Below, piece after piece: positions 29,994 to 44,022 of a stretch of 64,000 nucleotides of DNA. The stretch is from Pseudomonas syringae pv. cilantro (lineage in GTDB: Bacteria; Pseudomonadota; Gammaproteobacteria; Pseudomonadales; Pseudomonadaceae). The notes beneath the pieces are model-generated. The model was not told where the DNA came from and did not search any database. It saw only the letters and a program-made list of their open reading frames with translations. Within the stretch, counting starts at the first letter, position 1, and every line of letters begins with the position of its first letter. The stretch spans positions 267,693 through 331,692 of the forward strand of contig NZ_LGLN01000032.1 of NCBI RefSeq assembly GCF_001293775.1, written 5' to 3'. The position numbers and the translations under genes are program-made.

Positions 29994-30683
29994 ATGCTGA
30001 CCTGGTTACAACGCAACAGCCTCGAGTTTCCACCACTGGACAAGGCCCTTCGTGAACCCAACGGGTTGCTCGCAGCAGGTGGCGATCTGTCTGCCGATCG
30101 CCTGATCCAGGCGTATCGGCATGGCTGCTTCCCGTGGTTTCAGGATGGCCAGCCGATTCTCTGGTGGTCGCCCGACCCGCGCACCGTGCTGTTCCCCGAA
30201 GAGCTGCACGTTTCGCGCAGCCTTGCCAAACTCCTGCGTCAGGCACGTTACACGGTGACCTTCGATCAGGACTTCGCTCGTGTAATCGAAGCCTGCGCCG
30301 CGCCACGCAGCTACGCTGACGGCACCTGGATCACCGATTCGATGCAGGACGCCTACCTGGAACTGCACCGGCGCGGCCATGCGCACAGTGTCGAGGTCTG
30401 GGATCAGGGTGAACTGGTCGGCGGTTTGTATGGCCTGGCGATGGGCCAGCTGTTCTTTGGTGAGTCCATGTTCAGCCGCGCAGACAACGCCTCCAAGTTC
30501 GGTTTTGCAACACTTGTAGAGCGCCTGACCACCTGGGGCTTCGTACTGATCGATTGCCAGATGCCCACTCAGCACCTGCACAGTTTCGGCGCCCGCGCGA
30601 TTCCCCGCCAGGCGTTCGCCGATTATCTCGCACGACATCTGGACCAGCCGACTGATGCCGACTGGTCACCTAGGCGAGTTTGA
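29994..30683 (+). CDS. aat: Leucyl/phenylalanyl-tRNA--protein transferase
   Basis: A 229-residue enzyme that adds Leu or Phe from aminoacyl-tRNA to proteins with N-terminal Lys or Arg, creating an N-degron. Family motifs are [45 protein letters not shown] and [16 protein letters not shown]. The start at 29994 ([15 protein letters not shown]) matches the family; the frame is open 21 codons upstream. With bpt next door and clpS/clpA 1-3 kb downstream, the writers and reader of the N-degron pathway are grouped. Confidence 0.95.
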   Translation: MLTWLQRNSLEFPPLDKALREPNGLLAAGGDLSADRLIQAYRHGCFPWFQDGQPILWWSPDPRTVLFPEELHVSRSLAKLLRQARYTVTFDQDFARVIEACAAPRSYADGTWITDSMQDAYLELHRRGHAHSVEVWDQGELVGGLYGLAMGQLFFGESMFSRADNASKFGFATLVERLTTWGFVLIDCQMPTQHLHSFGARAIPRQAFADYLARHLDQPTDADWSPRRV

Positions 30684-30734
30684 CAGGCTGGCATACACTC
30701 AAGGTATGGACTCACCCACAAAAGGGGGGCAACG

Positions 30735-31442
30735 ATGACAGAGCTGGCCAGGCTTAAGTTTTATGCCACCCAACCCCACACGTGCAGTTACTTGCCCGAA
30801 GAGCAGGCGACTACGCTGTTTCTCGATCCCAGCCAGCCGATGGACGTTCAGGTCTATGCCGACCTGTCCGATATGGGCTTTCGTCGCAGCGGCGATCATC
30901 TTTACCGCCCGCACTGCCAGAATTGCAGTGCCTGCGTGCCTGCGCGCATTCCGGTCAGCCTGTTCGTGCCTGACCGGCAGCAAAAACGCATCCTGAAGCG
31001 CAACGCGGATATTCAGGTCAGCAGTGCCAAACCGGTGTTCACCCAGGAATACTTCGATCTTTATCAGCGCTACATCGAACAACGCCATGCCGATGGCGAT
31101 ATGTTTCCACCCAGTCGCGAGCAGTTTTCGACATTTCTGGTACGCGACCTGCCCTTTTCGCGATTCTATGAATTTCGCCTTGATCAGCGCCTGCTGGCGG
31201 TAGCCGTGACCGACCTGTTGCCGAACGGCCTTTCGGCGGTTTACACCTTCTACGAACCTGACGAAGAGCGCCGCAGTCTGGGCCGCTACGCCATTCTGTG
31301 GCAAATCGCCGAGGCCGCGCGGCTTCAGTTGCAAGCGGTCTATCTGGGTTACTGGATAAAGAACTGCAAAAAGATGAATTACAAGACTCAATATCGCCCT
31401 ATCGAACTGCTCACCAATCAAAGATGGGTCACTCTGTACTGA
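30735..31442 (+). CDS. bpt: Aspartate/glutamate leucyltransferase Bpt
   Basis: A 235-residue ATE1-like transferase that adds leucine to proteins with N-terminal Asp or Glu, the second bacterial N-degron enzyme. The N-terminal [21 protein letters not shown] and the cysteine pair in [14 protein letters not shown] are diagnostic, and [18 protein letters not shown] is the conserved C-terminal stretch. A GGGGGGCAACG ribosome site precedes the ATG. Cotranscription with aat is likely (51-base gap). Confidence 0.94.
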   Translation: MTELARLKFYATQPHTCSYLPEEQATTLFLDPSQPMDVQVYADLSDMGFRRSGDHLYRPHCQNCSACVPARIPVSLFVPDRQQKRILKRNADIQVSSAKPVFTQEYFDLYQRYIEQRHADGDMFPPSREQFSTFLVRDLPFSRFYEFRLDQRLLAVAVTDLLPNGLSAVYTFYEPDEERRSLGRYAILWQIAEAARLQLQAVYLGYWIKNCKKMNYKTQYRPIELLTNQRWVTLY

Positions 31443-31447
31443 ACCCC

Positions 31448-31477
31448 TTGGCTTAACTATGTTTTTTCGGGCACAAT
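31448..31477 (+). promoter_or_regulatory. Possible infA promoter
   Basis: TTGGCT at 31448-31453, an 18-base spacer and CACAAT at 31472-31477, followed by about 65 bases of leader to the infA ATG. Both boxes match the sigma-70 consensus only partly. Confidence 0.4.
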
Positions 31478-31543
31478 GCACGCCGCTTTTGCCTGGCGCC
31501 ACTTGCACCGGGCCACTCATTTGTATACCGAGGGCTTTACTGC

Positions 31544-31762
31544 ATGTCGAAAGAAGACAGCTTCGAAATGGAAGGCACTGTCGTCGACACCCTGCCCAAC
31601 ACCATGTTTCGTGTGGAGTTGGAAAACGGGCACGTCGTAACCGCGCATATCTCCGGCAAGATGCGCAAGAATTACATCCGTATTCTGACCGGCGACAAAG
31701 TGCGTGTAGAACTGACGCCCTATGACCTGAGCAAAGGGCGCATCACCTACCGCGCTCGTTAA
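31544..31762 (+). CDS. infA: Translation initiation factor IF-1
   Basis: A 72-residue S1/OB-fold protein that binds the A site of the 30S subunit during initiation. [19 protein letters not shown] and the end [13 protein letters not shown] are almost invariant in gammaproteobacteria. A GC-rich terminator follows 15 bases later. Confidence 0.98.
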
Positions 31763-31777
31763 TCGGTCATTGACGAA

Positions 31778-31805
31778 AACGCCCGGCATAAGCCGGGCGT
31801 TTTTG
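31778..31805 (+). terminator. infA terminator
   Basis: A perfect 10-bp stem AACGCCCGGC / GCCGGGCGTT with loop ATAA, followed by TTTTG. A short A run on the other side could let it also stop clpA transcripts. Confidence 0.9.
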
Positions 31806-31878
31806 TTTGCGTGTTTTAGCAGCCGTTGCTGGCAACCTGCCCCGCATCGATCAACGAAGCGGGGCCAGGCTTGCGGCG

Positions 31879-34152
31879 TCAGGCCATTTCTGCCGTAGTC
31901 TCGAAATCAAAGGTGATCTCGCCATCCCTGATGTCGATATGCACCACGCCACCGTGCTCGGACAACTCGCCGAACAGGATCTCTTCCGCCAACGGACGCT
32001 TGATCTTGTCCTGAATCAGGCGCGCCATCGGCCTGGCACCCATCGCCGCGTCGTAACCGCCCTGCGCCAGCCAGCTTCTCGCTGCCTCGGACACTTCGAG
32101 CAATACGCGCTTGTCTTCCAGCTGGGCCTGAAGCTCGGTAAGGAACTTGTCGACCACACTCTTGATGACTTCGTGGCTGAGACGGCCAAACTGGATGATG
32201 GTATCCAGACGGTTGCGGAACTCCGGTGTGAAGCTCTTCTTGATGACTTCCATCGCGTCAGACGAGTGGTCTTGGTGCGTGAAGCCTATCGAAGCCCGCG
32301 CAGCCGACTCGGCACCGGCGTTGGTGGTCATGATCACGATCACATTGCGGAAGTCCGCCTTGCGCCCGTTGTTGTCGGTGAGCGTACCGTGGTCCATCAC
32401 CTGCAACAGCAGGTTGAAGACTTCCGGATGAGCCTTCTCGATTTCGTCGAGCAGCAGCACGCAATGTGGCTGGCGTGTGATGGCCTCTGTCAGCAAGCCG
32501 CCCTGATCGAAACCGACGTAGCCCGGAGGCGCGCCAATCAGACGGGACACGGTGTGCCGCTCCATGTATTCCGACATGTCGAAACGTATCAGCTCGACAC
32601 CCAGCGCCTTGGCCAGCTGGCGAGCCGCTTCCGTCTTGCCGACACCCGTAGGACCGGCAAACAGGAACGAACCGACCGGCTTGTCAGGCGACTTGAGGCC
32701 TGCACGCGACAGCTTGATGGCAGTCGACAGCGAATCGATCGCCGCATCCTGACCAAATACGGTGAGTTTGAGATCACGTTCCAGATTACGCAGCAGCTCC
32801 TTGTCGGAACTGTTGACATGTTTTGGTGGAATACGCGCGATCTTGGCGACGATGTCCTCGACCTGCGGCACGTCAATGCGCTTGACGCGCTTTTCGACCG
32901 GTTGCAGGCGCTGGTAGGCACCCGCCTCGTCGATCACATCGATTGCCTTGTCAGGCATGTGACGATCATTGATGTAGCGTGAGGCCAGTTCTGCCGCCGC
33001 ACGCAGGGCTTCATCACTGTACTCGATGCTGTGATGCTGCTCGAAACGGCTCTTCAGGCCACGCAGGATGCCAATTGTGTCTTCAACCGAGGGCTCGGAC
33101 ACATCGACTTTCTGGAAACGACGCGCCAGGGCGCGATCCTTCTCGAAAATCCCGCGAAACTCCTGGAACGTGGTCGAACCGATGCAGCGAATATCACCGG
33201 AAGACAGCAACGGCTTGAGCAGGTTCGACGCATCCATGACGCCACCGGAAGCTGCACCAGCCCCAATGATGGTGTGAATCTCGTCGATGAACAGGATCGC
33301 CTGCGGCCGCTTGCGCAGCTCGTTGAGCAACGCTTTGAAGCGCTTCTCGAAATCGCCACGGTATTTCGTCCCGGCCAGCAAAGCGCCAAGATCGAGCGAA
33401 TAGACGACGCTGTTGGCCAGCAGATCAGGGACCTGGTTGTCGACGATGCGCTTGGCCAGACCTTCGGCAATGGCCGTTTTACCGACCCCGGCCTCGCCCA
33501 CCAGCAGCGGGTTATTCTTGCGACGACGAGCCAGAATCTGAGCCACGCGTTCGACTTCGACTTCGCGACCGACCAACGGATCAATGCGTCCCTGACGCGC
33601 CAATTCGTTCAGATTGCTGGCATAGGCATCCAGAGGATTGCCTGAGGAAGATGCTTCACCGCCCTCGTCGTCCTGCATATCTTGCTCACCTTCAGAAGAG
33701 TGCTCGCCGTGCCCCGGGACCTTGGAGATACCATGGGCAATGTAATTGACGACATCGATCCGGGCCACACTCTGCTGCTTGAGCAGAAATACGGCCTGGC
33801 TTTCCTGCTCACTGAAAATCGCAACCAGCACATTGGCGCCCGTAACTTCGCGCTTGCCGGAGCTTTGTACATGGAAGACTGCGCGTTGCAGCACGCGCTG
33901 GAAGCCCAGCGTCGGCTGAGTCTCGCGATCCTCGTCGTGGACGGGAATCAACGGAGTGGTGGAGTCGATAAACTCCTGCAGATCATGCTTGAGTTTATCG
34001 AGGTTTGCGCCGCAGGCACGCAGGACAGTGGCTGCAGCCTCATTATCCAATAGAGCCAGCAGGAGATGCTCGACCGTCATGAACTCATGACGCTTCGAAC
34101 GTGCCTCCTTGAAGGCAAGATTGAGGGTGACTTCGAGCTCACGGTTTAACAT
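31879..34152 (-). CDS. clpA: ClpA, ATPase subunit of ClpAP protease
   Basis: A 757-residue Hsp100 unfoldase. It has an N-terminal Clp-N domain (about 1-145) that docks ClpS, a first AAA+ module with [15 protein letters not shown], and a second with [15 protein letters not shown]. An IGF-type loop for ClpP binding is expected in the second module. The start [18 protein letters not shown] is the family one, and the C-terminus is complete. It lies 30 bases downstream of clpS on the same strand. Confidence 0.97.
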   Translation of the reverse strand: MLNRELEVTLNLAFKEARSKRHEFMTVEHLLLALLDNEAAATVLRACGANLDKLKHDLQEFIDSTTPLIPVHDEDRETQPTLGFQRVLQRAVFHVQSSGKREVTGANVLVAIFSEQESQAVFLLKQQSVARIDVVNYIAHGISKVPGHGEHSSEGEQDMQDDEGGEASSSGNPLDAYASNLNELARQGRIDPLVGREVEVERVAQILARRRKNNPLLVGEAGVGKTAIAEGLAKRIVDNQVPDLLANSVVYSLDLGALLAGTKYRGDFEKRFKALLNELRKRPQAILFIDEIHTIIGAGAASGGVMDASNLLKPLLSSGDIRCIGSTTFQEFRGIFEKDRALARRFQKVDVSEPSVEDTIGILRGLKSRFEQHHSIEYSDEALRAAAELASRYINDRHMPDKAIDVIDEAGAYQRLQPVEKRVKRIDVPQVEDIVAKIARIPPKHVNSSDKELLRNLERDLKLTVFGQDAAIDSLSTAIKLSRAGLKSPDKPVGSFLFAGPTGVGKTEAARQLAKALGVELIRFDMSEYMERHTVSRLIGAPPGYVGFDQGGLLTEAITRQPHCVLLLDEIEKAHPEVFNLLLQVMDHGTLTDNNGRKADFRNVIVIMTTNAGAESAARASIGFTHQDHSSDAMEVIKKSFTPEFRNRLDTIIQFGRLSHEVIKSVVDKFLTELQAQLEDKRVLLEVSEAARSWLAQGGYDAAMGARPMARLIQDKIKRPLAEEILFGELSEHGGVVHIDIRDGEITFDFETTAEMA

Positions 34153-34182
34153 AGCTTCACCTCATACCCAAGTGGTCGGCGT

Positions 34183-34545
34183 TTAACCGTCCTTCTCGAT
34201 CTCACAGAGTAGCGGATGCTGGCTCTCCCTGGCGTATTGATTGACCTGCATTGCCTTGGTCTCGGCGATGTCGCGGGTAAACAATCCGCAGACTGCCCGT
34301 CCCTCTGTATGGACGGCCAGCATGACTTTGGTGGCCAACTCACGATTCAGGTTAAAAAACACCTCGAGTACTTCTACGACGAAATCCATCGGGGTGTAGT
34401 CATCATTGAACAAAACCACCTTGTACATCGGTGGCGCCTGCAGGGTCGGTTTGGCGTCCTGCACCGCGATGCCTGCCGAGTCGTCCTCGTGTGACTGCGG
34501 ACCATCCTGATTTAATGTTAGTCGAATCTTGCTGAATGCATGCAT
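34183..34545 (-). CDS. clpS: ClpS, N-degron adaptor of ClpAP
   Basis: A 120-residue adaptor that binds N-terminal Leu, Phe, Tyr and Trp and hands substrates to ClpA. The ligand pocket motif [18 protein letters not shown] is present, as are the ClpA-contact histidine region ([13 protein letters not shown]) and EIAE-like [12 protein letters not shown] flexible N-terminal tail of about 38 residues precedes the folded part. It precedes clpA and diverges from cspD. Confidence 0.96.
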   Translation of the reverse strand: MHAFSKIRLTLNQDGPQSHEDDSAGIAVQDAKPTLQAPPMYKVVLFNDDYTPMDFVVEVLEVFFNLNRELATKVMLAVHTEGRAVCGLFTRDIAETKAMQVNQYARESQHPLLCEIEKDG

Positions 34546-34765
34546 GGAAAGAAACGTTCGTGTGAGGGCGGATTGAGCGACTAGTCACAGTCTGGCCGGT
34601 TTTCAAATGGAATGCCGCATGACCTTGACTATCAGCTAAACGGTGTTACAAACAATAGAGCCCACATTGGGTAAAAAGGGTCCGCGCAGTCAACCTAAAT
34701 TTTTTAGGTCGGCGGATTGAAGTGGATGATACTCCTGACGGAGTCCTTTGCAGAGGGAGATTGTG

Positions 34766-35071
34766 ATGAAGGAAGGAAAAGTCAAGTGGTTCAACAATGC
34801 AAAAGGGTTTGGGTTCATAAACGAGGAGGTTAGCGGCAAAAAAACAGAGAATGACGATCACGCTGGTGATGACCTTTTCGCTCATTTTTCAGCCATTCAG
34901 ATGGACGGCTATAAAACTCTCAGAGCGGGCCAGAAGGTCAGTTTTGAAATCATTCAAGGCCCAAAAGGCCTGCATGCGATCAACATCAAGGCACTGGAAG
35001 CCAAACAGGAAGGTCCGGCAAAGGATATGCAGACCGCACGTAAGCACGAACAGGTTCCTGCAGATATCTGA
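34766..35071 (+). CDS. cspD: CspD-like cold-shock domain protein with an extended loop
   Basis: A 101-residue OB-fold nucleic-acid-binding protein. RNP-1 (KGFGFI at 13-18) and RNP-2 (DLFAHF at 36-41) are intact. [17 protein letters not shown] marks it as CspD-like, a type that in E. coli inhibits replication in stationary phase. Between the RNP motifs there is an insertion of about ten residues compared with E. coli CspD ([14 protein letters not shown]). A charged tail of about 25 residues follows the fold. The start at 34766 has AGGGAG upstream. It diverges from clpS, as in E. coli and P. aeruginosa. Confidence 0.88.
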   Translation: MKEGKVKWFNNAKGFGFINEEVSGKKTENDDHAGDDLFAHFSAIQMDGYKTLRAGQKVSFEIIQGPKGLHAINIKALEAKQEGPAKDMQTARKHEQVPADI

Positions 35072-37899
<2,828 letters not shown>

Positions 37900-37945
37900 G
37901 CAGCAAACCGGCGCAGCGCTTTTGATAAAGCGCTGCCTCGAAAAA

Positions 37946-37973
37946 ATCCCCGGCCTGGTGCCGGGGATTTTTT
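37946..37973 (+). terminator. idh terminator
   Basis: A 9-bp stem ATCCCCGGC / GCCGGGGAT with loop CTGGT, then a T run. A run of A on the other side makes it suitable for stopping the convergent hydrolase gene as well. Confidence 0.9.
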
Positions 37974-38054
37974 ATTTGCGCAAAGCCTGTCAGCAACAGG
38001 CCTGACTCAAGGTGCCTGGCAAATATTCTAGAAAAAACACATGATTCGGCTCGT

Positions 38055-39095
38055 TCAGGCCTTTAGCGTGCGCGACAGAAAATCGCGGATATACTCGGCG
38101 ATTTCCGGCGCGTGCGTCTCCAGCGCGAAGTGTCCCGCGTCCAGAAGGTGCACTTCAGCGTTCGGGACGTCCTTGCGGAACGCTTCCGCGCCCGGCGGTA
38201 TGAACGCAGGATCGTGCTTGCCCCAGACCGCCAGCAACGCGGGCTGGTACGTGCGCAAGTAAGCCTGGAACGACGGATACGCCGCCACATTGCTTCGGTA
38301 ATCGAGAATCAGGTCCAGCTGGATTTCTTCTGCACCGGGCCGCGACATGTACAGAATGTCCAGGTTGTAGCCATCCGGCGAAAGCTTTTCAGGATCGGCG
38401 CCCGTCCCGTACTGCCAGTCGCGAATGGTTTGCGGCGACAACGAAGCGCGACACGCCTCGCGATTGGCCGCAGAAGGCTCGCGCCAATAGGCCTGCCATG
38501 GTCCCCATTGGTCACTGAAGCCTTCCAGATAGGCGTTGCCGTTCTGGCTGATAATCGCTGTCACCTTGTCCGGGTTGGCTGCTGCAAGCCGAAAGCCGAC
38601 CGGTGCGCCGTAGTCGAAAACGTACAACGCATACGCGTTCAGCCCCAACGCCTCGGTAAACCCCTCAATCACCGCGTAGAGATTGTCGAAGGTGTAATCG
38701 AACTGTCCGCGTGGCGGCGCTTTGGTGTTACCGAAACCGGGCAGATCCGGGGCGATCAGGCGGTACTGCGTCGCCAGCAACGGCATCAGCGTGCGAAACA
38801 TGTGGCTGGAGCTCGGAAAACCATGCAGCAGCAAGAGCACTGGCGCATCCTGGGGGCCGACTTCGCGATAGAAGACGTCCACTTCCCCCACTTTCCGGGT
38901 GTGAAACGTGACGCGAAAGGCATCGTCAGTAGGCATGTTGTTTTCCCTGATCAGAGTTTTGTTGCCGGAAGACGCAGCGCTCGCCAGCGACGCACCGAGC
39001 GCCGAGGCCGCGCCTAACGCTGACGCCTGTAAAACCTTGCGCCGACTGACGACAGACACGGCATGTTCGGCGCTGGCTGGATCGAAGTTATTCAT
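38055..39095 (-). CDS. Tat-exported alpha/beta hydrolase with aspartate nucleophile (dehalogenase/epoxide hydrolase type)
   Basis: A 346-residue protein. The twin-arginine signal SRRKVLQASALG lies at 17-28, followed by an alanine-rich hydrophobic stretch, so export in folded form is expected. The hydrolase fold follows: oxyanion HGFP (91-94), nucleophile elbow VFDYGAP with D161 instead of serine, and the late histidine in DAGHFALE (about 325). Aspartate nucleophiles are used by haloalkane dehalogenases, epoxide hydrolases and fluoroacetate dehalogenases, so ester hydrolysis is unlikely. The substrate is unknown. It is divergent from a LysR gene that probably regulates it. An internal ATG at residue 54 could produce a cytoplasmic form. 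Confidence 0.8.
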   Translation of the reverse strand: MNNFDPASAEHAVSVVSRRKVLQASALGAASALGASLASAASSGNKTLIRENNMPTDDAFRVTFHTRKVGEVDVFYREVGPQDAPVLLLLHGFPSSSHMFRTLMPLLATQYRLIAPDLPGFGNTKAPPRGQFDYTFDNLYAVIEGFTEALGLNAYALYVFDYGAPVGFRLAAANPDKVTAIISQNGNAYLEGFSDQWGPWQAYWREPSAANREACRASLSPQTIRDWQYGTGADPEKLSPDGYNLDILYMSRPGAEEIQLDLILDYRSNVAAYPSFQAYLRTYQPALLAVWGKHDPAFIPPGAEAFRKDVPNAEVHLLDAGHFALETHAPEIAEYIRDFLSRTLKA

Positions 39096-39177
39096 AGCAG
39101 AACCCGACTGGATGAATTGACCGCCATCCTAGTTGTTGCGCAATTCGGTCAGAATCACCATAAAACTCAATTCACTC

Positions 39178-39192
39178 TTTCAATATCTGAAA
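39178..39192. promoter_or_regulatory. Candidate LysR-type binding site
   Basis: TTTCA and TGAAA around the centre ATATC form a T-N11-A type dyad in the 139-base gap between the divergent hydrolase and LysR genes. The position and form fit a LysR operator; binding is inferred. Confidence 0.35.
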
Positions 39193-39234
39193 TACTGGCG
39201 GAAATCAGACAGCGCCAGAGCGTGCAGGCGAGAC

Positions 39235-40140
39235 ATGGACCGTATTCAGGAAATGACCCTTTTTGCGAGCCTGGCCGAACACACCAGCTTCGCCGCCGTG
39301 GCTCGCCAGTCGGGCCTGTCGACGGCCACGGTGACTCGGGCAGTTTCAAGCCTGGAAAGCCGCCTGGGAATCCTGCTGGTTGTGCGCACCACCCGTAACA
39401 TGCGGCTCACCGAGGCCGGCCAACGGTTCGCCGTCGATTGCCGCCGGTTGCTTGGCGATCTTGCCGAAGCTGAAAACGCAGCAGGCGGCCTGCACGCGTT
39501 TCCATCCGGCTCGTTGACGGTCACCGCCCCGCAGATGTTCGGCGCGCTGCATGTCGTGCCGGTATTGACGAGCTTTCTCGACCAACACCCCTCTGTCGAC
39601 GTCCGTGCCATACTCGTGGACCGAGTCGTGTCCATGCTCGACGAAGGGGTCGACGTGGCTGTCAGGATCGGCACCCTGCCCGACTCGTCCCTTATTGCGA
39701 TCCCGACTGGCAGCGTGCGGCGCATGGTCTGCGCGTCTCCCGCCTACCTGGCGAAGCACGGCGTCCCGCAGCATCCTGATGATTTGCGGCGCCATTCGAC
39801 CATCTCGACCACCACCTTTGAACGTCCGCCCCATTGGCTGTTCCGGATCGCCAACGGGGATTACTCAGTGGACGTGGGCTCCCGACTCAGTCTGACCTCC
39901 TATCAGGCAGCCATCAGCGCGGCGTTACAGGGCTGGGGCCTGACTCAGGTGCCGTTTTACCAGATACGCGAGCATTTGCAGGACGGCAGGCTTGAATCCG
40001 TACTGGACGCTTTCGAAATCACGCCGGAACCGGTGCACGTTGTCTACCTGGAAGGCCGCCGCGGCTCCTCCAAGGTGCGCGCATTTGTCGACTTCTGCGT
40101 CAGGGCCCTGAGGCACGATCTGCACTTCGATCAAAAATAG
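39235..40140 (+). CDS. LysR-family transcriptional regulator
   Basis: A 301-residue regulator of normal length. The helix-turn-helix covers about residues 1-60 (MTLFASLAEHTSFAAVARQ, STATVTRAVSSLESRLGI), followed by a type 2 periplasmic-binding-like effector domain (about 90-295). The start at 39235 (MDRIQEMTLFASL) matches the CrgA-like subgroup; the longer frame from 39133 covers the operator region. It is divergent from the Tat-exported hydrolase and is its likely regulator. Confidence 0.88.
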   Translation: MDRIQEMTLFASLAEHTSFAAVARQSGLSTATVTRAVSSLESRLGILLVVRTTRNMRLTEAGQRFAVDCRRLLGDLAEAENAAGGLHAFPSGSLTVTAPQMFGALHVVPVLTSFLDQHPSVDVRAILVDRVVSMLDEGVDVAVRIGTLPDSSLIAIPTGSVRRMVCASPAYLAKHGVPQHPDDLRRHSTISTTTFERPPHWLFRIANGDYSVDVGSRLSLTSYQAAISAALQGWGLTQVPFYQIREHLQDGRLESVLDAFEITPEPVHVVYLEGRRGSSKVRAFVDFCVRALRHDLHFDQK

Positions 40141-40201
40141 CGCGCAGCGTTGTCCGCACTGTCTGTTACGGTTGACTGAATTTCCCCAAGAGCCCCTTCC
40201 C

Positions 40202-40648
40202 ATGACCTGGCAAGCCCACGTTACCGTCGCGACCATTGTCGAAGATCAGGGCCGCTTTCTTTTCGTTGAAGAAATGAAAGGCGGTCGCAGCGTACTCAAT
40301 CAACCGGCCGGCCATCTGGACCCGAACGAAAGCCTGCAGCGCGCAGCCGTTCGGGAAACCCTCGAAGAAACCGGCTGGGACGTCGAACTGACCAGCGTCA
40401 CAGGTATTTATCTGTACACAGCGCCCAGCAATGGCGTGACTTACCAGCGCATCTGCTTCGCCGCCAAAGCCCTGCGCCACAACCCGGACTACGTGCTGGA
40501 CGACGGCATCATCGGCCCGGTCTGGCTGACCCGCGATGAACTGCTGGCCGAACAGGTGCGCTGGCGCAGCGAACTGGTCTTGCGCTGCCTGGACGACTAC
40601 CTGAATGCCGAACACTTCAGTCTTGACCTGCTGCGCGACAAGGCGTGA
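40202..40648 (+). CDS. nudJ: NudJ-like Nudix phosphatase
   Basis: A 148-residue Nudix hydrolase. The Nudix box spans residues 37-59 (GHLDPNES, RETLEETGW) with the metal-binding glutamates REtlEE intact. The beginning TWQAHVTVATIVEDQGRFL fits NudJ, which in E. coli hydrolyses nucleoside tri- and diphosphates and a thiamine precursor. It precedes mnmA, hflD and purB, the order known in E. coli. Confidence 0.87.
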   Translation: MTWQAHVTVATIVEDQGRFLFVEEMKGGRSVLNQPAGHLDPNESLQRAAVRETLEETGWDVELTSVTGIYLYTAPSNGVTYQRICFAAKALRHNPDYVLDDGIIGPVWLTRDELLAEQVRWRSELVLRCLDDYLNAEHFSLDLLRDKA

Positions 40649-40708
40649 GACTCGACGCCTCCAGCCTGTTAGAATCGCGTCCTTTTACAGGTCAGCCGTT
40701 GAATCCCC

Positions 40709-41839
40709 ATGCGTGATCCAGCCCCCTCGAACTCAGCAATGAAGCGCGTCATAGTCGGCATGTCCGGCGGCGTGGACTCTTCCGTTTCCGCCGTACTGCT
40801 CATGGAGCAGGGTTATCAGGTGGAAGGCTTGTTCATGAAGAACTGGGAAGAAGACGACGGAACGGAATACTGCACGGCACGCGAAGATCTGGCAGATGCC
40901 CAGGCGGTGTGCGACAAGATCGGCATCAAGCTGCACACCGCCAACTTCGCTGCCGAGTATTGGGACAACGTGTTCGAACATTTCCTCGAAGAGTACAAAG
41001 CCGGGCGCACTCCAAACCCGGACATCCTTTGCAACCGGGAAATCAAGTTCAAGGCCTTCCTCGAATACGCCCTCATGCTGGGCGCCGATCTGATTGCCAC
41101 CGGCCATTACGTGCGCCGTCGTGATACCGACGGGCGCACCGAACTGCTCAAGGGCCTGGACCCGAACAAGGACCAGAGCTACTTCCTGCATGCGGTGGGC
41201 GGCGAGCAGATCGCCCGCACGCTGTTTCCGGTCGGCGAGCTGGAAAAGCCGCAAGTGCGCGCGATTGCAGAAAAGCACGGCCTGGCGACGGCCAAGAAGA
41301 AGGACTCCACCGGCATCTGCTTCATTGGCGAGCGGCGCTTCACAGACTTCCTGCGCCAGTACCTGCCGGCCCAGCCCGGTGAGATCAAAACGACTGAAGG
41401 TGAAGTCATCGGGCGCCATAGCGGCCTGATGTATCACACCATCGGCCAGCGTCAGGGCCTGGGGATTGGCGGCCTCAAGGACGCCAGCGACGATCCGTGG
41501 TACGTGCTGGTCAAAGACCTGCAAAACAACGAGCTGATCGTCGGCCAGGGCAATGACCATCCGTGGCTATTCTCCAGCGCGCTGGTCAGTTCGGAAATCT
41601 ATTGGGTCAACCCGATCGATCTGAGCAGCCCGCGCAGGCTGACCGCCAAGGTCCGTTACCGCCAGAGCGACCAGCCCTGCACGCTGGAAAAAACCGCTGA
41701 TGGCTACCGGGCCACATTTGATGACCCGCAACGCGCGGTCACACCCGGCCAGTCGGTCGTGTTCTACGATGGCGAAATCTGTCTGGGCGGCGGCGTAATC
41801 GAAGTTGCCGAACCCTGGACCAGCAAGGACAAGCGTTGA
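40709..41839 (+). CDS. mnmA: tRNA-specific 2-thiouridylase MnmA
   Basis: A 376-residue PP-loop enzyme that puts sulfur on U34 of Lys, Glu and Gln tRNAs, using sulfur delivered by TusE. The PP-loop GMSGGVDSS lies at about 17-25. The catalytic cysteines are in [11 protein letters not shown] (about 108) and [12 protein letters not shown] (about 205). It is the final acceptor of the tusDCBE relay encoded 22 kb upstream. Its stop overlaps the hflD start. Confidence 0.96.
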   Translation: MRDPAPSNSAMKRVIVGMSGGVDSSVSAVLLMEQGYQVEGLFMKNWEEDDGTEYCTAREDLADAQAVCDKIGIKLHTANFAAEYWDNVFEHFLEEYKAGRTPNPDILCNREIKFKAFLEYALMLGADLIATGHYVRRRDTDGRTELLKGLDPNKDQSYFLHAVGGEQIARTLFPVGELEKPQVRAIAEKHGLATAKKKDSTGICFIGERRFTDFLRQYLPAQPGEIKTTEGEVIGRHSGLMYHTIGQRQGLGIGGLKDASDDPWYVLVKDLQNNELIVGQGNDHPWLFSSALVSSEIYWVNPIDLSSPRRLTAKVRYRQSDQPCTLEKTADGYRATFDDPQRAVTPGQSVVFYDGEICLGGGVIEVAEPWTSKDKR

Positions 41840-42459
41840 TGACCCCGATTCAGGAACAACTGATCGCTCTGGGTGCAGTATTCCAGGCCGCCGTGCTGGT
41901 CGACCGGATCGCCAAGACCGGGCAGGTCAGCGAGGCAGCGCTGAGCTGCATGCTGGGCAGCGTGCTGGTGGTCGACCCCAAGGATACGCTGGACGTCTAC
42001 GGCGGCGACGACCTCAACCTGCACGAGGGCTATCGCGCCATGGCCAGCGCTCTGGAACGCGATCCGGCCACGCTGCAACGCGAACCGCTACGCTATGCCC
42101 TGTCGATGCTTGCCCTCGAGCGTCAACTGGCAAAGCGCGATGACATGCTTGAAATCATCGGCAAACGCATTCCGGTCATTCAGTCTCAGGTCGAGCATTT
42201 CGGCGTGGCACACGAAAACGTGATTGCCGCCACCGGCGCCCTGTATCAGGACACGCTCAGCACTCTGCGCCAGCGCATTCAGGTGCAAGGCGACATGCGT
42301 AACCTGCAGCAACCCAACAACGCGTCGAAGATCCGCGCCATCCTGCTGGCCGGTATCCGCTCGGCACGGCTGTGGCGACAAGTTGGCGGGCATCGCTGGC
42401 AACTGGTGTTTAGCCGTCGCAAGTTATTGAAAGAACTGTATCCATTGCTGCATGGCTGA
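41839..42459 (+). CDS. hflD: HflD, high-frequency-lysogenisation protein homologue
   Basis: A 206-residue helical, membrane-associated protein. In E. coli HflD binds lambda CII and affects lysogeny; its normal role is unclear. Family features are [21 protein letters not shown] and [18 protein letters not shown] [14 protein letters not shown]. It begins at the last base of the mnmA stop and lies before purB, the conserved order mnmA-hflD-purB. Confidence 0.93.
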   Translation: MTPIQEQLIALGAVFQAAVLVDRIAKTGQVSEAALSCMLGSVLVVDPKDTLDVYGGDDLNLHEGYRAMASALERDPATLQREPLRYALSMLALERQLAKRDDMLEIIGKRIPVIQSQVEHFGVAHENVIAATGALYQDTLSTLRQRIQVQGDMRNLQQPNNASKIRAILLAGIRSARLWRQVGGHRWQLVFSRRKLLKELYPLLHG

Positions 42460-43962
<1,503 letters not shown>

Positions 43963-43980
43963 CACGCAAAAATATTGCAC

Positions 43981-44005
43981 ACGCCCGGCTGTGCCGGGCG
44001 TTTTC
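43981..44005 (+). terminator. purB terminator (weak T run)
   Basis: A 9-bp stem ACGCCCGGC / GCCGGGCGT with loop TGT, followed by TTTTC. It lies 18 bases after the stop and 18 before the next ATG, so it may reduce rather than abolish read-through. Confidence 0.75.
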
Positions 44006-44022
44006 ATTTCAAGGGCTTACAC

